A stretch of DNA of 64,000 bases, from contig JACVTC010000043.1 in NCBI GenBank assembly GCA_016946835.1, forward strand, positions 719,501-783,500, in the 5' to 3' direction. Source of the stretch: Neocallimastix lanati (nom. inval.) (Eukaryota > Neocallimastigomycota > Neocallimastigomycetes > Neocallimastigales > Neocallimastigaceae). The position numbers and the translations under genes were made by a program. Below, piece by piece: positions 54,753-64,000 of this stretch. How positions within the stretch are numbered: position 1 is the stretch's first letter; every line of letters begins with the position of its first letter. The notes below the pieces were generated by a model. It was not told the origin of the DNA and searched no databases. It worked only from the letters and a program-made list of their open reading frames with translations.

Positions 54753-55071
54753 TGTTAAGGTTTTAGAGAATTAAATAAAAATAAAGTAAGGAAACACAAA
54801 TTTTATTTATTTATTTATTATTTTTATTTATAAATTTATTTGATTTTATTTGATTTTATTTTATTTTATTTGATGATATTTAAAAATTAGTAGCAAAATT
54901 TACAACTATTTATACTTTTTTTCAAGGCATAAAAGTTGTTCTTGCCACTAAATTACATTTTATTTATTTTTTTTTTTTAAAAACTATTAAATTTAAATTG
55001 ATTTTTATAATTAATTATATAAAATTTAATTATAACAATATAAATAAAATACATTTATAATATTAATAAAA

Positions 55072-55120
<49 letters not shown>

Positions 55121-55616
55121 TTATTTATTTAAAAATATCTAAAATATTACTAATAAGAATTTATTTAATTGGCTATAATTTTTATTACAATCTGTTAAAA
55201 TATTCAAATAAAAATAAAAATACTATTCTAATATAAAGGTTTTTAATAAAATAAAATATTTTTCAATATAAAATAAAACATTTCGATATAAAATTTTATA
55301 ATAAAAAGTTAAAATATAATATATAAATTTTTAATTATCAATATATAAAAATATTATTAATATAAATTTTCATTATTAATATAAAAAAAATAAGATTTAT
55401 TATTAATATTGCTAATATAAGTTTTAAATATATAAAAATATTACTATTAATATAAGATTTAATATAAAAATATAAAGTTTAATATAATTTTTGATTTAAT
55501 TTTTGATCTTTGGATTTAAAAATTTATTAAAGTACAAAAATAATAATGTACACATAATGTATTAGAAATAAATCGTAGATTTAATTAAGAATGCATTATT
55601 TAGTACATTCTTATCA
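54753..55616 (-). repeat. 3' LTR of element G2
   Basis: 864 bp, TGTTAAGGTTTTAGAG...TTCTTATCA on the plus strand, with a T tract of ~42 (55075-55118) followed by TTTA repeats. Confidence 0.93.
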
Positions 55617-55634
55617 AGATGCCCCGACGAAGAC

Positions 55635-58600
55635 TCAAGCTTCTCTGTAAGCGGAGTTAAACTTTACTAAATTTTTAAAGTGAACATTCCTATCGAGTTG
55701 CTTTCCAGTCTTCTGATCGATTAGGGTTGCCGTGTTGAATTGAATTTTTAAAATTTTAAATGGTCCATTGTAATATGGTTCTAGCTTAGTGCGGCTAAAG
55801 TTTCTAACAAGAACAAGATCACCAGCCTTTAATTCTTTTCCTTTTTTCATACTTATTTGTTCTTCTCGTCTTGTTGCCCAATACTTGTTAGCATTCTTCA
55901 CATTTTCGCATGCTTCTCTAGTCCATTGATAATGACGAACAAATTTTTCCATTAAGATTTCATCATACGATTTACCTGCATTTTCAATTGTTCTTATGGC
56001 TATATCATAAGGCTGTTGGTCTTCTCTTCCATATACTAATTCAAAACTAGAATGTCCAGTAGCTGTATTTTTGGTAGTTCGAAGTGCCCATAAAGCAGAA
56101 GGTAAAACTTCATCCCAATCTTGATTTTTCCTTCCTAATAAACGGAGTAATTTTCCAATTTCTTTATTTCGATTTTCAGTAAGGCCATTTGATTCAGGGT
56201 GGTAAGTAGCTACAAATTTAACATATACATCATAAAGATCAAGAAAGATTTTAGTCATATCAGAAGTGAATTGGACTCCATTATCAGTAGTAATAACTTG
56301 AGGTACACCATGTCTTGCAAAAACGTTTATTAAAAATTTAATTATATCAGAGGAAGTTATGTTTTCAGTGGGTTCGGCTTCAACCCATTTGGTAAAGTAA
56401 TCAACAGTTACTATAATATATTGATTATTATTTCTTGTTTTTGGTAACGGTCCTATAATATCTAATCCTAAATGCACAAAGGGACCCTCCACTTTAGTTG
56501 GATGGTTTTCGGTTGGTTCTGGATATGGTTGAGGACGATTTAATTGGCATTTTTCACAATTACTAACAATTCTTTTGATATCTTTAATCATATGATTCCA
56601 ATAAAAGTTTTTCTTAAGTCTTTGATATGTTTTGTAATATCCTTCGTGGCCAATATTATGAGCTTCTAAAATTAATTTAAACCTTTCATTTTCGTCCGTT
56701 ATTAATTTTCTATAATTTCCATTGTCGATAAAGTAATCTTCACCATCAATAACAGTAAACTTTTCATTAATAAATTCCTTTATAACCTTAGATAATAATT
56801 CTTCATTATTTCCATTAGTAATTTTTGTTAATAATATCTTTCTCTCTTCCTTACTTTTCATTCTTGAAAGAGCATCAGCTAACACATTCTTTTTGCCTGA
56901 TTCATATTTTATATTAATTCCAAGCATACTAGCGGTTAGACACCATCTTGTTTGCCTTGCATTCAAAGGTTCTTTATTCTTAAATAAACCAACTAATGGT
57001 TTATGATCTGTGTAAATAGTTGTAGGTAATGGATTTCCTTCAATATAAGATTTAAATTTAGTCATACAGTAAAATAAAGCTGTTCCTTCCAAATCTGTGA
57101 TACCATAATTCTTTTCAGTTTTCTTCAAACTTCTACTTATAAAGTGTATTGGATGCTCCTTACCGGTTTCTTCTTCTTTTTGTAAAAGAACTCCACCAAT
57201 TCCATTATACGAAGCATCAGTTCTAATGATAAAAGGTTTGTCAAATGACGGAAATTTTAGAATAGGTGCATTGATTAATTTTTCTTTTAGGAGTTCAAAG
57301 CTTTCTTGTTGTTCTTTATTCCATTCATATTTAGTATTCTTTTTCAATAATTTACATAAAGGTGAGGTAATTTGAGCATATTTAGGGATAAAGTCACGAT
57401 AATACCCTATTGCTCCTAGAAATGATCTTAATTCATGAATTGATGAAGGGGCTTCCCACTTCTTAATAGCTGTTATTTTACTTTCCATGGGACTTAATCC
57501 TTTAGTAGTAAGTTTGTGACCTAATACATCAACTTCAGTTTGAAGAAAATGGCACTTTTCAATATTAATTTTTAACTTGTTTTCTTTAAATACTTCTAAT
57601 ACTTGTTTAATATGAATTAAATGTTCTTCGATACTTTTTGAATAGATCAAAACATCATCAATAAATACATAAACAAATTCACCAATAAAAGGGAATAAAA
57701 TTTTATTCATTTCTCTTTGGAAGGTTGAGGGAGCTCCAGTAAGTCCAAAAGGCATAACCTTAAATTGATAATTTCCAAACTTAGTAGTGAAAGTGGTTAC
57801 TTCAACGCTTTCTTCATCCATTAAGATTTGGTGAAAACCAGAAAATAAATCAAGAGTTGTAAATATTTTAGATCCTCCGAGACTATCAAAAATTTCATCT
57901 ATATATGGAACTGAATAAGAATCTTTTTCTGTCATATCATTGACTTTTCGGTAGTCAATACACAAGCGCCACTTTCCATTGTGTTTTAGAATGAGTACTA
58001 CTGGAGATGACCATTCTGAACAGGATGGTTCTATCAATCCTTTCTTAATAAGCTTTGTAAGTTCTTCTTTTAAGATATCTGATTTTAATTTAGTTAACCT
58101 ATAACTTCTTAATTTTACTGGCTTTGCATTTGCTTTCAAACGGATCTTATGTGGTGAAAGTTTAGAAGGAGTTAGTTCTTCTGTTGAAGTGGCAACTATG
58201 TCAATCATTTCTTTGAGAATTTTAATAATTTGTTCTTTATAATCTTTATTTAAGGTACTTAAAAATTCATCACTCTCAATAAATTCCATTGGAGTTAATT
58301 CCTTTATAATTTCCTTTTCATTATTCGTTTCTTTAACTTTTCTAATAGTGCAAATTATACTTTCTTCATCATAATATTGATTATTTATTTTAGCTATTTC
58401 TTCGTATTCACTTTCTGACAAAAGTTTACATAAACTGTTTAAGGTCGGATGAATAAATAAACAATGATCGATTTGAGTTTTAAAGTTTATTAACATATCA
58501 TAAAATGAGTCTTCTTTCTCAATAATTCTAAAGTCCGCATTAAATTCATAATTATTAATTTTTACTGGTAATTGAACAATAATTCCTTCCGAGTATTCTT

Positions 58601-59645
58601 CATCTTGTGTTGCTAGTTGGATTCTTCCACGACTTTTTCCAACTGTTTCATATTCACCAGGTAATTTATCAAAATACTGCTTAGTAACGATGCTTAGGTT
58701 ACTACAAGAATCAATTAAAAGTTTTCCTAGTACTCCGTCAACACTTGCATCAACCATTGCTAAGTCTTCTTCGGCTACTTCATTACTTTTACTTATGTAG
58801 CTATGATCATAGTTATTCACTAATAAAGTTCGTGCTATTACATTGTCTACAGTTCCAATTATTTTAGATTTTTCTAACTTTAAACCTTGAGTTAATTGTG
58901 AACGAATTTTCGGACATGCATTCAAGAGTTGACCTATCGTAATACTGGATTTAAGATTATTTAAATCATCCATAATATTGTAAGGTTCTTTATTATTCAT
59001 CATTTTGATATTCCTTTTTACTAACTGAGTATTTTCATTATTAGTTTCTTTAGTTTTTGTTGAAATTAATTTTTCCAAAGTATTAGTTTTATTTTGTTGA
59101 TTATCTTTATTCATTTCTATATCTTCTATTTCATTATCGATTACAAGTATATCTTCAGATTCAACTTTTTTCTTTCCTTTTGATGAATAATTGTTGTTTT
59201 CTTCTTTACTTTCTCTTACTCTTGTTATATTTCTTAATTCCTTTTCTTTTTGTTTTTCTTTGTTAATATTTGGTTGAGTTAAAATTGAAGGAAGTATTTG
59301 ATTTTTATAAACTTTATTTGGTTTATTATGTAGCTCATTTTCTTTCTTCTTTCTTAAAGCAGGAGTTGCGAAAGGACGTGGATTATCTTTTAAACTTTTA
59401 TGTACTTTCTTGGAATTATTTTCTTCCTTTTCGCTGTTATTATCATTCATTTTTCTTTTTATAGCATTTATAATGATATTATCCTCACTTTCAGTTGTGT
59501 CACTAAAATCAGATTCTTCAGATTCTTTATTAAAGGAATTATTATCAATTGGGGTATTCTTGGTAAAAGTATTATTTTGTAAATTATTTAATGAAGCTAT
59601 TGTTTTGTCATTGGGAGTGCTTCTGCTCCCATTTAGAAGTTTAAA
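55635..59645 (-). CDS. pol: Pol of element G2: protease, RT, RNase H, integrase
   Basis: First ATG at 59450 gives 1271 residues; the frame is open upstream to the -1 frameshift site. Domain order and motifs: linker KSLKDNPRPFATPALRK; SITIGQLLNACPKIRSQLTQ; protease LLIDSCSNLSIVT (~247, D-S-C); RT with LCIDYRKVNDM, FTTLDLFSGFHQILM, MPFGLTGAPSTFQRE, FIDD (~596-599); RNase H IRTDASYNGIGGVL (~742), TDHKPLVGLF, VLADALSRM; integrase zinc region HNIGHEGYYKTYQRL...CEKCQ, catalytic D (LGLDIIGPLPKTRN), D (TTDNGVQF), E (YHPESNGLTENRNKE); GPY/F-like tail EPYYNGPFKILKIQF. No breaks seen. It differs from G1 at few residues. If expressed, this could supply proteins for G1-type copies. Confidence 0.94.
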   Translation of the reverse strand, partial: FKLLNGSRSTPNDKTIASLNNLQNNTFTKNTPIDNNSFNKESEESDFSDTTESEDNIIINAIKRKMNDNNSEKEENNSKKVHKSLKDNPRPFATPALRKKKENELHNKPNKVYKNQILPSILTQPNINKEKQKEKELRNITRVRESKEENNNYSSKGKKKVESEDILVIDNEIEDIEMNKDNQQNKTNTLEKLISTKTKETNNENTQLVKRNIKMMNNKEPYNIMDDLNNLKSSITIGQLLNACPKIRSQLTQGLKLEKSKIIGTVDNVIARTLLVNNYDHSYISKSNEVAEEDLAMVDASVDGVLGKLLIDSCSNLSIVTKQYFDKLPGEYETVGKSRGRIQLATQDEEYSEGIIVQLPVKINNYEFNADFRIIEKEDSFYDMLINFKTQIDHCLFIHPTLNSLCKLLSESEYEEIAKINNQYYDEESIICTIRKVKETNNEKEIIKELTPMEFIESDEFLSTLNKDYKEQIIKILKEMIDIVATSTEELTPSKLSPHKIRLKANAKPVKLRSYRLTKLKSDILKEELTKLIKKGLIEPSCSEWSSPVVLILKHNGKWRLCIDYRKVNDMTEKDSYSVPYIDEIFDSLGGSKIFTTLDLFSGFHQILMDEESVEVTTFTTKFGNYQFKVMPFGLTGAPSTFQREMNKILFPFIGEFVYVFIDDVLIYSKSIEEHLIHIKQVLEVFKENKLKINIEKCHFLQTEVDVLGHKLTTKGLSPMESKITAIKKWEAPSSIHELRSFLGAIGYYRDFIPKYAQITSPLCKLLKKNTKYEWNKEQQESFELLKEKLINAPILKFPSFDKPFIIRTDASYNGIGGVLLQKEEETGKEHPIHFISRSLKKTEKNYGITDLEGTALFYCMTKFKSYIEGNPLPTTIYTDHKPLVGLFKNKEPLNARQTRWCLTASMLGINIKYESGKKNVLADALSRMKSKEERKILLTKITNGNNEELLSKVIKEFINEKFTVIDGEDYFIDNGNYRKLITDENERFKLILEAHNIGHEGYYKTYQRLKKNFYWNHMIKDIKRIVSNCEKCQLNRPQPYPEPTENHPTKVEGPFVHLGLDIIGPLPKTRNNNQYIIVTVDYFTKWVEAEPTENITSSDIIKFLINVFARHGVPQVITTDNGVQFTSDMTKIFLDLYDVYVKFVATYHPESNGLTENRNKEIGKLLRLLGRKNQDWDEVLPSALWALRTTKNTATGHSSFELVYGREDQQPYDIAIRTIENAGKSYDEILMEKFVRHYQWTREACENVKNANKYWATRREEQISMKKGKELKAGDLVLVRNFSRTKLEPYYNGPFKILKIQFNTATLIDQKTGKQLDRNVHFKNLVKFNSAYREA
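59612..59645 (-). promoter_or_regulatory. -1 frameshift signal of element G2
   Basis: T TTA AAC at 59639-59645, spacer of 7 nt with the gag stop, stem TGGGAG/CTCCCA (59626-59631, 59612-59617), 8-nt loop CAGAAGCA. Identical to G1. Confidence 0.88.
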
Positions 59646-60538
59646 GACTTTTTGGAATATATTTCTTTTTTATTTTTTTCCATAATCTTATTTAATTGAG
59701 GGCAATAGTATGAGTAATGACCTTCTTCCTTACAGAAGAAGCAAGTTTTAACAGATAAATTTCTCATTTTCTGGGTTGATTCTTCTATAATATCTTGAGG
59801 TTTCAGTTTATTATTTGTTTGACTTGTTTGGAAAGTTTCGTTTCTTCTTTTAGGATAAAGTCTTGAAGTAGTACTGTTTTGATTATTTTGATTATGCTGG
59901 GAATTATTAACATTATAGGTATTAATATTATTGTTCCTTACAGAAAGTCTATCTACTTTCTCGGCAATTTTGAAAGCTTTCTCCATACTTATATCATCTT
60001 TAAGGGATAATTTCTTCCAGGCTTCATAATTATTTTGAATAGAGTCAATATAATCTAGTACACCAATGCGCTTTCTTCTCTTTTTATCAAGTTTAGTGTA
60101 CAAAGTTCTATATCTTACATTAAAGTCTTTAATCTTTTCGTTTCTTTTAATTCGCATTGCACGAAGTTCTTTAAGAAGTAAATTTTGGTCTTCTTTAATA
60201 CCGTAAAAATTTTCAAGACTTGAAATAATTTTTTCAAGAGAAGGAAATTTATCATCATCAACATTTTCTTCTTCATCATCTTCTTCTTCATCTGATGAAT
60301 CATCACTTTCATCATCACTATCTTCTCCCAAATCTTCAATAACGCGTTGTACTTCACCAGAGCTGGTAAGTAAACAAGCATTAAATATTGTTTCCGGATC
60401 TGTGATACCTTGTATCTTGATCCAAAGTTTTAATTCAGTAGCCCAGGACTTTATATCTAAATTGTCCTTGCTAAGCTTCACTATGTCTCGTAATTCTTTC
60501 TTTAATTCTTTAAAACTTAAAGTACTTTTAGTAGACAT
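59633..60538 (-). CDS. gag: Gag of element G2
   Basis: 301 residues from ATG 60538 (MSTKSTLSFKELKKELRDI). Same layout as G1 Gag: capsid-like part, acidic tract (SDDESDDSSDEEEDDEEENVDDD), basic helical part (MRIKRNEKIKDFNVRYRTLY), Asn/Gln linker, zinc knuckle CFFCKEEGHYSYYC. It differs from G1 by the first few residues, one Asp fewer in the acidic tract and a short NIN insertion in the Asn-rich linker, typical slippage changes. Confidence 0.93.
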   Translation of the reverse strand: MSTKSTLSFKELKKELRDIVKLSKDNLDIKSWATELKLWIKIQGITDPETIFNACLLTSSGEVQRVIEDLGEDSDDESDDSSDEEEDDEEENVDDDKFPSLEKIISSLENFYGIKEDQNLLLKELRAMRIKRNEKIKDFNVRYRTLYTKLDKKRRKRIGVLDYIDSIQNNYEAWKKLSLKDDISMEKAFKIAEKVDRLSVRNNNINTYNVNNSQHNQNNQNSTTSRLYPKRRNETFQTSQTNNKLKPQDIIEESTQKMRNLSVKTCFFCKEEGHYSYYCPQLNKIMEKNKKEIYSKKSLNF

Positions 60539-61900
60539 TTCGTTTTTAGTTAATAATTTTTTTATTGTAAATTAACGAGGTTATTAAATACGAATAAATT
60601 TGAAAGTCCAACTTTAAAAATATAATTTAACAAGTAATTTAATATCGAATCAAATTTTAAAACAATATATCTTAGTAATTTTTGAAAATAATAATTTTAT
60701 TTGCTTTCTTTAGTAAGTATAAGCTCGAAATCCTTATCGACAACTTAGTAGAAATTATAAAGCACGAGGTTCTTTTCGACTACTTTTTTAAGAATAATTT
60801 TAAGTTCGAAATCTTTATCGACAACTTAATAGAATAATTTTAAGTTCGAAATCTTTATCGACAACTTAATAGAATATTTTTCAAGCTCGAAATCTTTATC
60901 GACCACTTGAATTTTGTAATTTAGTATATTTGTAGTAATAAATTTAGAAGCAAAGTTTTATTTATTATTTTCACCTTTCAAAAATTTTTCTTTTTAAACG
61001 ATAAATATTGTATTGTTATAGCTAATAAAATTATTAATTAATTATAATTATTAAATACAAAAAAATAATCTTTATTGTCGTACAATCTGATAGTACACAC
61101 TGTCTGACGTGCAGCTTACCTAATGGTGTCATGCCACGCGTGTGCCACGATTACTATATTCAATATAAAATATAGCAGTTCAGAGCCCACTAGCCCAATT
61201 ACTATGTAGGATAAACTTAATCCGATAATCTATGTACGGAATAAAAAAATTTTAAAAGTATTCAATAATATTTTTATTAACTAATAAAAATTAACTAAAA
61301 ACACAATATTTTCAAAGTAAATTAAGATTCTTTTACAGGAATTATTAAACAAATAAAGTATCAGTAATAAAAAAAAAATAAAAAAAATTTAAATGGCGAA
61401 GTTAGCCAAAGTCTGATACTTTATATAATAAAGTGCCTTATAACTAGCACAAAGAAAAGTAAAAAAATATATATAAAAAAAACAATCTTACGCCTTCGGT
61501 GACGTAAGCTCCTTATTCGCCAGTGCTTGGAAAGTACCCGCACCTTCGTGTGTTGAAACGTTGAAGGCTGAACTATTATTACCGGGTCGGTAACCAAATA
61601 CCTTCGTCTACTTTCCAATTAATCTCCAAATTAACTACTATTCAATAACCTACTATGAATAGAGTTAATTTGTTGCTATCTGAGAATACACTGTGTATGA
61701 GCTCTATCCGCTCCTTGTTATAATTTTACAAAATTTGTTTTTTTAGAATCTTAATTTTATTTATTTAAAAAAAATTTTTTATATATATATCAAACAAGCG
61801 CCATAGGTTAATCAAAGGATTAACGACTTACTTGTTTATCAATATAAAATAAAAAAAAATTAAAAAAAATCTATGTTATTTACTATTATCTCTATTTAAT
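60539..61900 (-). other. Structured 5' leader of element G2
   Basis: About 1.36 kb, homologous to the G1 leader, with no ATG frame of note. Contains the hairpin array (60721-60908), the conserved block (61079-61245) and the 61490-61620 island matching 28190-28320. Confidence 0.75.
60721..60908 (-). repeat. Tandem hairpin array in the G2 leader
   Basis: Three full units with TCGATAAAGATTTCGA (element sense) plus two degenerate ones, against five full units in G1. Outer stem AAGT/ACTT (or GCTT) and inner stem TCGA/TCGA are kept. Confidence 0.85.
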
Positions 61901-61918
61901 TCCCCAATATCTCCACCA
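61901..61918 (-). promoter_or_regulatory. tRNA-type primer-binding site of element G2
   Basis: Element-sense TGGTGGAGATATTGGGGA, six bases inside the LTR; one transition from the G1/H site. Confidence 0.7.
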
Positions 61919-61924
61919 TATAAA

Positions 61925-62243
61925 TGTTAAGGTTTTAGAGAATTAAATAAAAATAAAGTAAGGAAACACAAATTTTATTTATTTATTTATTATTTTTATT
62001 TATAAATTTATTTGATTTTATTTGATTTTATTTTATTTTATTTGATGATATTTAAAAATTAGTAGCAAAATTTACAACTATTTATACTTTTTTTCAAGGC
62101 ATAAAAGTTGTTCTTGCCACTAAATTACATTTTATTTATTTTTTTTTTTTAAAAACTATTAAATTTAAATTGATTTTTATAATTAATTATATAAAATTTA
62201 ATTATAACAATATAAATAAAATACATTTATAATATTAATAAAA

Positions 62244-62290
<47 letters not shown>

Positions 62291-62786
62291 TTATTTATTT
62301 AAAAATATCTAAAATATTACTAATAAGAATTTATTTAATTGGCTATAATTTTTATTACAATCTGTTAAAATATTCAAATAAAAATAAAAATACTATTCTA
62401 ATATAAAGGTTTTTAATAAAATAAAATATTTTTCAATATAAAATAAAACATTTCGATATAAAATTTTATAATAAAAAGTTAAAATATAATATATAAATTT
62501 TTAATTATCAATATATAAAAATATTATTAATATAAATTTTCATTATTAATATAAAAAAAATAAGATTTATTATTAATATTGCTAATATAAGTTTTAAATA
62601 TATAAAAATATTACTATTAATATAAGATTTAATATAAAAATATAAAGTTTAATATAATTTTTGATTTAATTTTTGATCTTTGGATTTAAAAATTTATTAA
62701 AGTACAAAAATAATAATGTACACATAATGTATTAGAAATAAATCGTAGATTTAATTAAGAATGCATTATTTAGTACATTCTTATCA
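61925..62786 (-). repeat. 5' LTR of element G2
   Basis: 862 bp, nearly identical to 54753-55616, including the T tract (62246-62288) with the same TTTATTTATTTA ending. TATAAATAG box on the minus strand at 62078-62086. Confidence 0.93.
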
Positions 62787-62801
62787 AAGAGATGTATAGG
62801 A

Positions 62802-62894
62802 GCTCCTGTAGCCTAGAGGTTTAAGGCGTCGTGCTTATAAGGGTGTTCCTCTTATGCAACGCGAAGATCGCGGGTTCGACCCCCGCCAGGAGCA
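62802..62894 (+). tRNA. tRNA-Ile (anticodon UAU) with 19-nt intron
   Basis: Perfect 7-bp acceptor stem GCTCCTG/CAGGAGC (62802-62808, 62887-62893), D-arm GCCT...AGGC, anticodon stem TCGTG/CGCGA (one G-T pair), T-arm GCGGG-TTCGACC-CCCGC, discriminator A. The loop CTTATA|A places anticodon TAT at 62836-62838. The canonical intron after position 37 spans 62840-62858; its CTTAT segment can pair with ATAAG of the anticodon region, as in eukaryotic pre-tRNAs. The Pol III A box (TAGCCTAGAGG) and B box (GGTTCGACCCC) are internal. The mature length is 74 nt before CCA addition. This is the only gene in the window not belonging to a mobile element, and the likely integration target of the neighbouring stack. 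Confidence 0.95.
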
Positions 62895-62900
62895 AATATA

Positions 62901-62905
62901 TTTTT
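62901..62905 (+). terminator. Pol III terminator of tRNA-Ile
   Basis: T5 run seven bases downstream of the tRNA 3' end, suitable for RNA polymerase III termination. Confidence 0.75.
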
Positions 62906-64000
62906 ATATTTTAAAAATTTTTTAGTAAAAATAAGTATCAATTAAAATATTTGGATTTATTTCTAGTTTCATATATATATTATAAATAATTGTATAACAT
63001 ACTTTTAACATTAATTATTATAAATTCTATCATTTTTATGAATGAATATGGTATATATTAAATTAATAACTAATAAATGATTTAATTTTTTTTAAAAAAA
63101 AAAAATTTTTTTAATGTATAAATTTTTATGATAGTACTGGTGATGTTGATGCAATTATTAATTTTTTTTTTTTTTTTTTTTTATTATTATTATTTCTTTC
63201 ATTTTATTTTAATTTATTATTATTATTACTATTTCATTTATTTGCCTATTTTTGTTAAAGTCAAGTAAATTATAAATTATTGTAATTAATAATCCTATCC
63301 ATATGTTTTTAATTTAAAAAATAAAGAGATTTAATTATATTATTATTATTTTTCAATTAATAAAAATTTTTTATTTATTTTTTAATGAAATAATATTTTA
63401 TGATAAAAAAAAAAAAAACTAAAATTCAAGGATTTGCAATAATTCAAATGAAAAACTAAGCCTATGATAAATTAATGGAGAATATATAAATATTCCAGAA
63501 GATATAACTGTAAACCTTAGTAATAATCCTAATATTATTTATCTTATTAAAGAAGAAATAAATTACAAGAAAACCAACTTAAATTAAAGATAAAAACTCT
63601 TAGATGTAGTATTCTTAATAAATCGAAGAGTTTAAACTTTTCTTCATTTAATTCTCAATTAATTTTTCATAATAATCATTGAACTATATTTATTGAAGTA
63701 ACTATGTGTCCTATTAATTTAATTTTGAACTATCACTTGATGAGAGATTAAATATTTTGATAATGATGATTTAACTAGTTTATCTGGATTTTCTTAAATA
63801 AAATACTTTAAGAATTAATTTCAATATTATATAATTATTTTCTTTGAAATTCATTGAATTGAAATTTTATATACTAGTATTATTGGTTGTTTTATGATTT
63901 TCATTGGATAAATCTTTATGTTTAATTAAAAAATAATTTAATATATCTTGATATTGAAAATAATTTAAAAATAATTTTTTGCTAAATTTATGGCTGTCAA
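62906..64000. other. A/T-rich flank downstream of the tRNA, no feature recognised
   Basis: Homopolymers (T at 63162-63181, A at 63405-63418) and AAT/ATT triplets. From ~63420 the composition is slightly less simple, with a short uninterrupted frame of about 38 codons near 63468-63585 (contains NIPEDITVNLSNNPNIIYL) that lacks an ATG and resembles nothing I know. No LTR ends or AAGA-type junctions were seen, so the stack appears confined to the upstream side of the tRNA. Confidence 0.6.

Larger units (their letters stand above)
54753..62786 (-). mobile_element. Element G2, Ty3/gypsy retrotransposon, coding-intact, upstream of the tRNA gene
   Basis: 8034 bp with LTRs 54753-55616 and 61925-62786 and 4-bp duplications AAGA (54749-54752, 62787-62790). 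Same family as G1, in opposite orientation 20-27 kb away. Gag and Pol are open. Its outer end is 15 bp from the first base of tRNA-Ile, the position typical of Ty3 integration at Pol III start sites. Confidence 0.95.

Noticed and set aside
62802-62894. tRNA-Ile as the primer for D, E, G or H reverse transcription
   Set aside because: Its 3' end (..GCCAGGAGCA plus CCA) would need a primer site starting TGGTGCTCCTGG; none of the primer sites match beyond the first few bases.
63468-63585. Possible gene fragment downstream of the tRNA
   Set aside because: About 38 codons without ATG or recognisable motif in A/T-rich sequence; not supportable as a gene.

Overview
The window is an extremely A+T-rich eukaryotic sequence made almost entirely of Ty3/gypsy-type LTR retrotransposons. 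The only host gene I recognise is an intron-containing tRNA-Ile(UAU) at 62802-62894. Spacers and LTRs are poor in G+C, with homopolymer runs of 30-50 A/T and TAA microsatellites, while element coding regions are visibly richer in G+C. This base composition, the tRNA intron and the element types fit an AT-rich early-diverging fungus (Neocallimastigomycota or Glomeromycotina type) or a dictyostelid-like protist. The sequence alone does not decide between them.

Layout, left to right: a truncated element A (gag/pol, minus) fused in frame to a truncated self-priming element B (minus, 5' LTR 6766-7666); solo LTR-1; solo LTR-T holding a nested F-like solo LTR (Y3); element D (10022-15870, minus, dead RT); solo LTR-Z with nested Y4; solo LTR-3; element E (17921-24361, minus, several breaks); solo LTRs U, C1 and C2; element G1 (27003-35079, plus, one frameshift) whose 3' LTR folds back into an inverted LTR; solo LTR-V with nested Y2; solo LTR-W with a nested chromovirus F (38553-44912, minus); element H (44968-54748, minus, coding-intact, with Y1 nested in its 5' LTR); element G2 (54753-62786, minus, coding-intact); then 15 bp and the tRNA gene.

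All non-nested units (every unit except F and Y1-Y4) abut each other through copies of one short target, (T/C)CAAGAG or its variants AAGA, AGAG, CAAGA and TCAGA. This is also the sequence just upstream of the tRNA gene. The simplest reading is serial integration of Ty3-like elements at the Pol III start region of one tRNA gene, each newcomer displacing the earlier ones, so the stack is oldest on the left. Coding decay follows the same gradient: A, B, D and E broken, G1 with one frameshift, H and G2 open.

Three layers of conserved RNA-level control recur. (1) Six gag/pol junctions carry a -1 slippery heptamer (T TTA AAC, T TTA AAT or A AAA AAC), a 7-8 nt spacer and a 5-6 bp hairpin whose stem sequence covaries between families. 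(2) The long leaders of G and H carry arrays of two-helix hairpins just upstream of gag, with compensatory changes between repeat units, plus a shared ~150 nt block. (3) Priming is of two kinds: tRNA-type TGG primer sites in D, E, G and H, and Tf1-like self-complementary primer sites in B and F.
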